Positions 43,637 to 50,386 of a stretch of 64,000 bases of DNA are shown here, piece after piece. Numbering within the stretch: the first letter of the stretch is position 1; each line of letters starts with the position of its first letter. The DNA is from Pistricoccus aurantiacus. Its GTDB lineage: Bacteria > Pseudomonadota > Gammaproteobacteria > Pseudomonadales > Halomonadaceae. Under the pieces are notes generated by a model. That model had not been told where the DNA came from. It saw only the letters and a list, made by a program, of their open reading frames with translations, and did not search any database. The stretch is taken from NCBI RefSeq assembly GCF_007954585.1, contig NZ_CP042382.1, positions 1,860,001 through 1,924,000 of the forward strand. Direction: 5' to 3'. Made by a program: the position numbers and the translations under genes.

Positions 43637-44836
43637 ATGAAAAAGACACTATTGGTGACTGCTATCGCCGGCGCCTTGGCCGCTTCCGCCGGAGCCGCCT
43701 CCGCCGCTACTGTCTACAACCAGGACGGCACCAAGCTCGACCTGTACGGCAACATCCAGTTGGCTTACAAGTCCATCGAAACCGCCCAGTTTGAAGACGT
43801 TCCAGGCGTAGGTAATGATATCTATCAGGGAACCGAAGCGGAAGACGAAATCTTCGATAACGGCTCCACCATCGGCGTGACCGGCGAGCACGTGATCATG
43901 AATGGCCTGACCGGCTACTTCAAGGCGGAGTGGGAATTCGACGCGGACCAAGCCAAGGGCGCCCCCGGCGGTATCAACACCGGCGACCAGGCCTACCTGG
44001 GCTTGAAGGGCAACTTCGGTGACGCGCGCCTGGGTTCTTGGGACCCGCTGATCGACGACTGGATTCAGGACCCGATCTCCAACAACGAATACTTCGACGT
44101 CTCCGACTCCAATGGTCGTATCTTGGGTGTCGAGAATCGCGAAGGCGACAAGCTGCAGTACATGTCACCGTCCTTGGGCGGTCTGCAATTCGCCGTGGGT
44201 ACCCAGTACAAAGGGGACGCGGAATTCGATGGCGATGATACAGTCACTGGAACTAACTCACTTGGCGACGAGATTACGGTCACTGGTGAGGATAGCAGCA
44301 ATGCTTCCTTCTTCGGCGGCTTGAAGTACGAAGTGGGCAACTTCTCCATCGCCGCAGTCTACGACAACCTGGATAATAACGACGGTAGCTACTCTGCCGT
44401 AGATAGCGATGGGAATGATATTGGCAGCGGTGATTTCGAAGCCGGTGAGCAGTACGGTATCACCGGTCAGTATACCTGGGATACCCTGCGCGTTGCGTTG
44501 AAGGCAGAGCGTTTCAAGTCCGATAACGATACCTTGGCGGATACTAACTATTACGCCTTGGGTGCCCGCTACGGCTACGGCAACGGCATGGGCGATCTCT
44601 ACGGCTCCTACCAGTATGTCGACGTAGGTGGCGGAGACTTCCTCGATACCGCAGACGATGCGTTGACCAGCGGCGACTGGCCGAGCGAGCGCGAGGACGA
44701 GAGCTACAACGAGATCATCCTGGGTGCCACCTACAATATCTCCGACGCCATGTACACTTTCGTTGAAGGTGCGCTCTACGATCGTACGGACGACGAAGGT
44801 GACGGTGTCGCCGTGGGTGCCGTCTATCTGTTCTAA
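43637..44836 (+). CDS. Gram-negative general porin (OmpC/OmpF-like)
   Basis: This 399-residue outer-membrane beta-barrel has a signal peptide (KKTLLVTAIAGALAASAGAA, cleaved after SAA) and the porin N-terminal strand TKLDLYGNIQLAYKS. Acidic loops, repeated aromatic girdles and a last strand ending AVGAVYLF with terminal phenylalanine are all as required for BAM assembly. Asp/Glu are very abundant, as expected for a halophile surface protein. It likely forms a trimeric diffusion channel and is probably among the most expressed genes. A strong ribosome site (AAAGGA) and a terminator at 44890 flank it. Confidence 0.93.
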   Translation: MKKTLLVTAIAGALAASAGAASAATVYNQDGTKLDLYGNIQLAYKSIETAQFEDVPGVGNDIYQGTEAEDEIFDNGSTIGVTGEHVIMNGLTGYFKAEWEFDADQAKGAPGGINTGDQAYLGLKGNFGDARLGSWDPLIDDWIQDPISNNEYFDVSDSNGRILGVENREGDKLQYMSPSLGGLQFAVGTQYKGDAEFDGDDTVTGTNSLGDEITVTGEDSSNASFFGGLKYEVGNFSIAAVYDNLDNNDGSYSAVDSDGNDIGSGDFEAGEQYGITGQYTWDTLRVALKAERFKSDNDTLADTNYYALGARYGYGNGMGDLYGSYQYVDVGGGDFLDTADDALTSGDWPSEREDESYNEIILGATYNISDAMYTFVEGALYDRTDDEGDGVAVGAVYLF

Positions 44837-44889
44837 TCCCGCTTGATGCAGGGGTATCATCCGACCCTGCCCCGAGTTGGACTGATATC

Positions 44890-44920
44890 GAAAGCCGATC
44901 CCTTGGGGTCGGCTTTTTTC
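44890..44920 (+). terminator. Rho-independent terminator after the porin
   Basis: AAAGCCGA with TCCC pairs with GGGG and TCGGCTTT around a 2-base TT loop (one G-U pair), followed by TTTTT. It lies 54 bp after the porin stop and 13 bp before the next start codon, so the following gene relies on read-through or on a promoter within this region. Confidence 0.85.
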
Positions 44921-44932
44921 ATGAGGTGATCG

Positions 44933-46099
44933 ATGAAACGCAAATTTCCCACCACGTTTGTTTCCACCAAGACGGCCACTGCGGTGCTGCTGGCGCTGAG
45001 CCTGAGCCACGCCGGCGCGGTACTGGCGGAAAGCGACAGCGCCGCGGCGGAGAAACGCCGCGCGTCCATGGAACCGCTGGATCTGACCGGCTTTCTGAAA
45101 TCCGAAAACGACGCCCGCAGCCGGGATTTCCTCTACGGCCGCTGGAACCGGCATGACTTTCAGGTGAAAACCCCCGGCGTCTATACCTTCGAAAGTCACG
45201 TGCCGGCGGGAGAAAACCCGGACAACCGTATCGAGGCCAGGCTGCTGGACAGCCAGGGCCAGGTGATCGCGGAAGGCCAGGGGCTGGGGCGCCAGGGCGG
45301 GCTGGAAATGAGCCAGCGCCTGGAACCCGGCGACTACGTGCTGGAGGTGCAGGGCTACAAGTTCGGCGCCAAGAGCAACCGCGGCGACGGCTTCTTTGTC
45401 ACTGTGTCCGGCCAGGATGCCCAGGGCCGGCAACTGGCGGAAGGTATCGACGACGGCGGCGGCATCGTCTTCGGCGGCCCGGGCAAGGATGGCCGCAGCA
45501 CCGCTTTCGTGAGAAGCAGCGAATCCGTGGTGCCCCTGGCCGCCGGCGGTGCGGTGGCAGCGAGTGCCAAGGCGTCAAGCGATAATGCCCCTGTCGAGCG
45601 CGAGCCGATCGAGCAAGCCTCAACTGATCCCAGGCCCGGTGATGTCGCGATCAGCGAGCAAGCTTCGTCTTCCGCCGAATCCCCGGCTGAACCATCCGGC
45701 TTGTCACAAGGCATGCCTGCCGCCGCTTCCTCTCAAGCTTCGGAAACCGGCGAAGCGGCGACGCCGGAGCGTGGCTTCGACGAGATCGTCACGGACGTCA
45801 AGATTCGCGCCAAGGGCGAGGTGCTGACCTTCGAGGTGGCTCAGGCGGGCACCGTTGCCATCACCACTTCGACCTTCGCCGACGACGAGAGCAACTATCG
45901 CATCGAGGCGCGGGTGCTCAACGAGCAGGATGAAGTGGTCGCCAAGGACAAGGGCGAAGGCTTCAACGGCGATGTGGATATCAAGACCGTGCTCGAGCCC
46001 GGCCGGTATCGGGTCTGGGTACAAGGGCAGAAGTTCGGCTCGGCGATGAGCGGCGTCAATAACTACGAACTGAGAGTCAAGCAGCTCGATATTCAATAA
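44933..46099 (+). CDS. Secreted protein with two PPC-like beta-sandwich repeats, function unknown
   Basis: The protein has 388 residues. A signal peptide (TKTATAVLLALSLSHAGAVLA) covers roughly 12-32. Two related domains follow, about 50-165 and about 275-385. Each contains the same core: NRIEARLLDSQGQVIAEG ... LEPGDYVLEVQGYKFG in the first and YRIEARVLNEQDEVVAKD ... LEPGRYRVWVQGQKFG in the second. The pattern resembles bacterial pre-peptidase C-terminal (PPC) domains. A Ser/Ala/Pro/Glu linker of about 80 residues joins them. No catalytic motif is seen. It lies directly behind the porin terminator, so a cell-surface or periplasmic role is inferred. GAGGTG precedes the ATG. Confidence 0.75.
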   Translation: MKRKFPTTFVSTKTATAVLLALSLSHAGAVLAESDSAAAEKRRASMEPLDLTGFLKSENDARSRDFLYGRWNRHDFQVKTPGVYTFESHVPAGENPDNRIEARLLDSQGQVIAEGQGLGRQGGLEMSQRLEPGDYVLEVQGYKFGAKSNRGDGFFVTVSGQDAQGRQLAEGIDDGGGIVFGGPGKDGRSTAFVRSSESVVPLAAGGAVAASAKASSDNAPVEREPIEQASTDPRPGDVAISEQASSSAESPAEPSGLSQGMPAAASSQASETGEAATPERGFDEIVTDVKIRAKGEVLTFEVAQAGTVAITTSTFADDESNYRIEARVLNEQDEVVAKDKGEGFNGDVDIKTVLEPGRYRVWVQGQKFGSAMSGVNNYELRVKQLDIQ

Positions 46100-46146
46100 A
46101 TGTTCACTGCTTGAAAGTCGATTTACTTTACCTGGTAGCTGTAGCT

Positions 46147-46169
46147 GACCCCGCCGTTTCGGCGGAGTC
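46147..46169. terminator. GC hairpin between convergent genes
   Basis: GAC-CCCGCCG and CGGCGGA-GTC pair around TTT, 50 bp after the repeat-protein stop and 53 bp from the end of the convergent channel gene. No strong T-run follows, so termination may be Rho-assisted or weak. Confidence 0.4.
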
Positions 46170-46221
46170 GGCTTGGGCGTGACGTCTTTTCAGCCGGATG
46201 ACTGAAATAGTTGATTCTTTG

Positions 46222-47031
46222 TCACTTGTCGCTGCGAATCTGGGCATGACTGATCAGGGCAAAGATGAAGGTGCCGCCCACCACGTTGCCCGACAGCACC
46301 GGCAGTACGAAGTCGAGCAGATAGACGCCGAAACTCACCTTGCCGTCGAACACCAGATAGAGCACCTCCGTGGAGCCGACGATGATGTGGGTGAAACCGC
46401 CGATCGCCACCAGATAGGTGATGATCAGGATCACCCCGATCTTGGCCTGCCCGGCGGCGGGGAGCAGCCACACCATGGTGGCGATCAGCCAGCCCGCGAA
46501 CACGCCCTTGGCGAACATCATGCCGCCATCGTTTTCCAGCAGATGCTTGCCGATGCCGAGAAATACCTGGTGTGTCTCGCTGTCGAAGACCGGCATGGTG
46601 ATGATCGCGTAGGCAGCGATGGCGGTACCCAGCAGGTTGCCGATCAGCACCGTGCCCCACAGCCGTAGAAGGCACAGCAGCTTGGAAAAACGCGGCTCGC
46701 TCATCAAGGGCAGGACCGCGGTCACCGTGTTTTCGGTAAAAAGCTGCTGCCTGGCGAGGATCACGATCAGAAAGCCGATGGTGTAGCCCAGGGACGCCAC
46801 GAGATAGCCGATGCTGCTGTCCGGCAGATGAAAGGTCAGCAAGCCCTTGGCCAGCATCGAGAAGCTCATCGACATCCCGGCGGCCAGCGCCGACCAGAAC
46901 AAGGCGGAAACGGTGCGCGACAGCTCCTTCTCGCCTTCGCTGCGAATGGTCTTGTGTACGCCCGCCGCTTGAGTGGGCATGCGACCGTCGTCAAAATCTT
47001 CGCTTTTTGAAGTGTTGGATTCGTTCGACAA
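46222..47031 (-). CDS. Formate/nitrite transporter (FNT) family protein, YfdC-like
   Basis: This 269-residue membrane protein has six helices after a charged N-terminal tail of about 40 residues. FNT-type features are the alternating small-residue helices (FWSALAAGMSMSFSMLAKGL), LVASLGYTIGFLIVILARQQ with LFTENTVTAVLPL, and the C-terminal GGFTHIIVGSTEVLYLVF with GNVVGGTFIFALISH. FocA/NirC channels carry formate, nitrite or hydrosulfide; the YfdC branch is uncharacterised and the substrate is not readable here. The gene stands alone, convergent with the repeat protein. Confidence 0.85.
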   Translation of the reverse strand: MSNESNTSKSEDFDDGRMPTQAAGVHKTIRSEGEKELSRTVSALFWSALAAGMSMSFSMLAKGLLTFHLPDSSIGYLVASLGYTIGFLIVILARQQLFTENTVTAVLPLMSEPRFSKLLCLLRLWGTVLIGNLLGTAIAAYAIITMPVFDSETHQVFLGIGKHLLENDGGMMFAKGVFAGWLIATMVWLLPAAGQAKIGVILIITYLVAIGGFTHIIVGSTEVLYLVFDGKVSFGVYLLDFVLPVLSGNVVGGTFIFALISHAQIRSDK

Positions 47032-47126
47032 TGAGGCGTCCTCGAGGTTTGAGAGCCTTCAGCGGTTTTTTATGAAAGCCTTCAGCGGTTTTTAGGTCTT
47101 GAGTCGCTTATCGATTTATCTTGCGA

Positions 47127-48497
47127 TTATTTTCTCCCTGATGATACGTCTTTCGGGTGCGTCAGGAAAAAGCGCAGCATCTCCTTGCTGGCATCCGGGC
47201 CCCTGGGGTCGGTATAGGAGCCGCGAGAGGTGCCGCCGGCCCAGGCATGGCCCGCGCCGTGAATCGACCACTGCTCCAGAATGGCCTGACCCTTCGCATC
47301 ATGATGCGTCGTCCAGGTATAGGCATGACCATTGGGTACCTGACCGCGCTCGCTTTGCATGCCCATGTTGCTTTTCGCGTGTTTTCCTGTGCCGGCGGAA
47401 GGCAGATATTGCGCCGCGACCCGATCGCCGTTGCTGGGATGCACCGTGGCGTCCCGATCGCCGTGGAAGATGATCGCGGGAATGGTCCGAGCCGATGAGG
47501 ATTTCGCGCGGATATCCGCCTGCTTGTCGAGGCTCGCCAGCGGCCCGTTGCCGCCTTGCATTGCCGCGAGAGCGGATGGCAGATCCTGGGCGGCGCCGTG
47601 AGGAAGCCCGGAGTGAACGCCCACCGCCGCGAACAGATCCGGGTAGGTCATGGCCAGCGTCGTTGCCATGGCGCCGCCGGCGGACAGTCCCGCCACATAG
47701 ACGCGGGCTTCGTCCAGGTGATACTCCTCGATGATCCGGCGCGTCATGCCGGCAATGATCGCCGGTTCGCCGCGTTCGCGCTGCTGATCGCTTGCCTTGA
47801 ACCAGTTCCAGCACCTGGAATGATTGGCGGAGGCAGGCTGGGCGGGGTAGAGCACCAGGCAGGGCTGCGTTTCCGCCAGGGTGTTCATGCCGGTGCCGGC
47901 GGCGAAATCATCCGGATTTTGGGTGCAGCCGTGCAGCATGACCACCAGCGGCAGGGACTGGCCATGATAGCCGCTGGGAACATACAGCTTGTAATCCCGG
48001 CTGCCCGCCTGATTGGCGAAGGTGCCGCCGGTAAAGGTTGCACCTTCCGGCAGCGCTTCCGTGGGGGTGGCGAACCCTGTGTTCAGCCCTTGCAACCCGC
48101 CTTGCCAACCCTCTTGCAAGCCTCCTTGCAATCCCGCCAGCTTGCCGCGCAGCAGATCGCCCAGACCGCCGGCGTTAAGGCCGCCGATATTCGGACTGAC
48201 AGCGAAAGGTTGGCGTGGCGCAGGGGACTGCACTCGATCTTGCTGAGCGGTTCTTGAATGGGCGGCACTGTCGCGAGAGCGAGAGACAGTATCGGGTTTT
48301 GCCTCGTCCACCACCCGATAGCTTCCTTCGATGGTCTCGCCTCGAGCGTCCGCGGGCTCGCCGTTTTCGTTCGAACCCGACTCGCCGTTCAGCGCCCGCT
48401 GTATCATCGCGGTGGCTTCCTGCAGTTGGCCCGCCTGGGTCAAGCGAGTGGCTTCCTGCAGGTTGGCCATGATCGTTTCATTGATGGAAAGGTTCAT
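47127..48497 (-). CDS. PHB-depolymerase-family esterase (esterase_phb/LpqC type), cytoplasmic
   Basis: The protein has 456 residues. The C-terminal alpha/beta-hydrolase domain (about 165-450) has the oxyanion region VVMLHGCTQNPDDFAAGTGM, the nucleophile serine in VAGLSAGGAMATTLA, the acid in FHGDRDATVHPSNGD and the histidine in HGAGHAWAGG. The N-terminal 150 residues are unusual: a short helical start (NETIMANLQEATRLTQAGQL), a charged linker and a Gly-Leu-rich segment (GGLNAGGLGDLLRGKLAGLQ). There is no signal peptide, so it acts inside the cell, perhaps on native polyhydroxyalkanoate granules or another ester. It is cotranscribed with the RHH regulator 32 bp upstream. Confidence 0.88.
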   Translation of the reverse strand: MNLSINETIMANLQEATRLTQAGQLQEATAMIQRALNGESGSNENGEPADARGETIEGSYRVVDEAKPDTVSRSRDSAAHSRTAQQDRVQSPAPRQPFAVSPNIGGLNAGGLGDLLRGKLAGLQGGLQEGWQGGLQGLNTGFATPTEALPEGATFTGGTFANQAGSRDYKLYVPSGYHGQSLPLVVMLHGCTQNPDDFAAGTGMNTLAETQPCLVLYPAQPASANHSRCWNWFKASDQQRERGEPAIIAGMTRRIIEEYHLDEARVYVAGLSAGGAMATTLAMTYPDLFAAVGVHSGLPHGAAQDLPSALAAMQGGNGPLASLDKQADIRAKSSSARTIPAIIFHGDRDATVHPSNGDRVAAQYLPSAGTGKHAKSNMGMQSERGQVPNGHAYTWTTHHDAKGQAILEQWSIHGAGHAWAGGTSRGSYTDPRGPDASKEMLRFFLTHPKDVSSGRK

Positions 48498-48529
48498 TGA
48501 AATGCTCCTCGGCGTGGATTGCCCCGCCG

Positions 48530-48946
48530 TCAGTGGATTCTGTCCGCCAGGGCGGCCTTGACCGCCTTGCTGGCTTGCAGGGCGCCGAGTACGGCGATGG
48601 ATTCGATGGTGGCCAGGGCAAGTTCCGGGGAGACATCCTCGGCGATACTCGCAAGCCCCAGTACCTGAATCTGCAGTGCCTCTCCCCGGGCCTGTACCGC
48701 CTCGAGATCGGCACGGCTGTAATGTTGCAGGCCCAGCACGTAGGTCTTGCGGGCGACGGTTTCCTTGACCACTTCCGCGTGAGTCGCCAGCTGGTTGCGA
48801 ATCGCCGTACGGATCAGGTCGCTGCGGTTGGAATAGAAGCCTTCCTGTACCAGCAGATCGATCTGTCCCAGGTCGATCACCCCCAGATTGATAGTGAGCT
48901 TCTCGGTGGTGTCGCTCGGTTTGCGTCTTAGCTCATGCACGCTCAT
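48530..48946 (-). CDS. Ribbon-helix-helix (CopG-like) regulator of the esterase operon
   Basis: This 138-residue protein has an N-terminal ribbon-helix-helix (about 15-55): strand EKLTINLGVIDLGQIDLL, then YSNRSDLIRTAIRNQLATH. A C-terminal region of about 80 residues probably mediates oligomerisation or ligand sensing. A direct esterase partner and a perfect inverted-repeat operator just upstream point to autoregulation. GAGGAAA lies seven bases before the ATG. The sensed signal is unknown; PHA/fatty-acid status is an inference from the esterase. Confidence 0.82.
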   Translation of the reverse strand: MSVHELRRKPSDTTEKLTINLGVIDLGQIDLLVQEGFYSNRSDLIRTAIRNQLATHAEVVKETVARKTYVLGLQHYSRADLEAVQARGEALQIQVLGLASIAEDVSPELALATIESIAVLGALQASKAVKAALADRIH

Positions 48947-48988
48947 CGTGGCTTTCCTCGTTATTCAGCATCTATAGGGATTCCGCTT

Positions 48989-49034
48989 GGATTCTATATA
49001 CCATCCAATTAGAATCCATATGGATGGTATATAG
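48989..49034. promoter_or_regulatory. Compound inverted-repeat operator upstream of the RHH regulator
   Basis: CTATATACCATCC (48994-49006) and GGATGGTATATAG (49022-49034) are perfect 13-bp inverted arms. An overlapping pair, GGATTCTA (48989-48996) and TAGAATCC (49010-49017), and the octamer CCATATGG (49016-49023) add symmetry. Such stacked palindromes are typical for cooperative RHH dimers. The site lies 43-88 bp upstream of the regulator start and probably covers its promoter. Confidence 0.75.
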
Positions 49035-49222
49035 CGTATCCGAGTCTCTGTCAAGGAAAGACAGCCGTCAAGAAAACAAGCGCGTCAATCATGACAAGGG
49101 CGCAAGGCCGGGCGCCGGGTCATCAAGAGAAGAAAAACCGAGGAAGGAACTATCAAGTAAGTCAGTATCAAGGGAGGAACTGGCAGGATAAGAAGGGCGG
49201 GAGGTTATCCCGCAAAGCCGGT

Positions 49223-50386
49223 TTATCTTTCGGGATAAACGCACCGGCCGCCCACGAAGGTCCGCCGTGGCTGAAGCTGGCTGTCCAGCAGCGTGATGTC
49301 CGCGTCGAATCCGACGGCCAGGCGTCCCTTGCGGTGGTGCAGCCCGAGCACCCGGGCCACGTTCCCGGAAATCACGCCCAGGGCGTCCTCGAGGGGCAGC
49401 ACCTTTTCATTCACCAGACGCTGCCAGTCCGCGACCAGGGCGGTGTTGCGCGCCACCCGCATGCCCAGGTAAGCGCCTTGAGCGTCGAATTCCGGCAGGC
49501 TGCCGTTGCAATCGGAACTCATGGTGATGCGCTCCACCGGAACGCCGCGATCGAGCAACAGGCAAACCGCGTCGAAGCCGGAAGGATCGTCCTCACCAAG
49601 CTCATCGAAGGCGGTCACATCCACGCAGGCGGCGAAGGTCAGCGCATAGTCCGCAGCCTCCTCGAGCAGGGCGCGATGGCGGTTGACGTGGGTGGGGATC
49701 ACCTGGTCCGCGGGGATCTCCGTTTCGGCCAGCAGGCGACGCAGCGGTTCCAGTCCGCGCTTGCCGTCGCCGAGGTGGAAATGGCAGATACCGCGCTTGC
49801 CCGCCAGCATGGCGCCGACCCGCACCTCGCTGACCAGCCGTTCGATCTCGTCCTGGCGCGGCTGGCTCGAACGGTGGTCCGAAATGGCCAGCTCCCCCAG
49901 GCCGATCACCTCGGGAATCCAGGCCAGATCACGCTGCAGGTCACCGGTGAGGGTCGGCGGCGGCACCCGATAGGCGCCGGTATACATGTAGGCGTCAATG
50001 CCCTCCGCCTTGAGGTCGCGCACCTTGGCGAGCAGGTCCGCCGGGGAGCGGCTGATGCTGTCGGTGCCCAGTACGCCGACTACCGTGGCGATTCCCATGG
50101 CGGCGATTTCCCGAGCGGTGATCGCCGGGCAACGGCTGCCACCACCCCCTTCGCCGCCGCCACCGGTGACATGCACATGCTGATCGATGAAGGCCGGCAC
50201 GGCGATCAGATCCGGTGCTTCCACCCGATGCACCGGCCAGCCTTGGGGAATATCAAGATCGCGCCCCAGGGCGGCGATTCGTCCATCGGCGATCAGGATA
50301 TCGGTGGCTTCGAGCGGTTCCGGCGCATGGATACGACCCACCCGCAGCAGGGTCATCAAGGGAAGATCCGGATCATGTCGCTTCAT
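49223..50386 (-). CDS. iadA: IadA-type isoaspartyl dipeptidase (beta-aspartyl-peptidase), cyanophycin operon
   Basis: This is a 387-residue amidohydrolase (E. coli IadA is 390). Metal ligands H70 and H72 lie in FIDQHVHVTGGGGEGG. The lysine that bridges the metals in E. coli IadA appears to be replaced by E165 in GLGELAISDHRSS. Other family motifs are LLGTDSISRSP, YTGAYRVPPPT, VIPTHVNRH and the catalytic aspartate in MSSDCNGS. It hydrolyses beta-aspartyl dipeptides. Its start overlaps the cphA stop by four bases, so here it is dedicated to beta-Asp-Arg released from cyanophycin. Confidence 0.92.
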   Translation of the reverse strand: MKRHDPDLPLMTLLRVGRIHAPEPLEATDILIADGRIAALGRDLDIPQGWPVHRVEAPDLIAVPAFIDQHVHVTGGGGEGGGGSRCPAITAREIAAMGIATVVGVLGTDSISRSPADLLAKVRDLKAEGIDAYMYTGAYRVPPPTLTGDLQRDLAWIPEVIGLGELAISDHRSSQPRQDEIERLVSEVRVGAMLAGKRGICHFHLGDGKRGLEPLRRLLAETEIPADQVIPTHVNRHRALLEEAADYALTFAACVDVTAFDELGEDDPSGFDAVCLLLDRGVPVERITMSSDCNGSLPEFDAQGAYLGMRVARNTALVADWQRLVNEKVLPLEDALGVISGNVARVLGLHHRKGRLAVGFDADITLLDSQLQPRRTFVGGRCVYPER

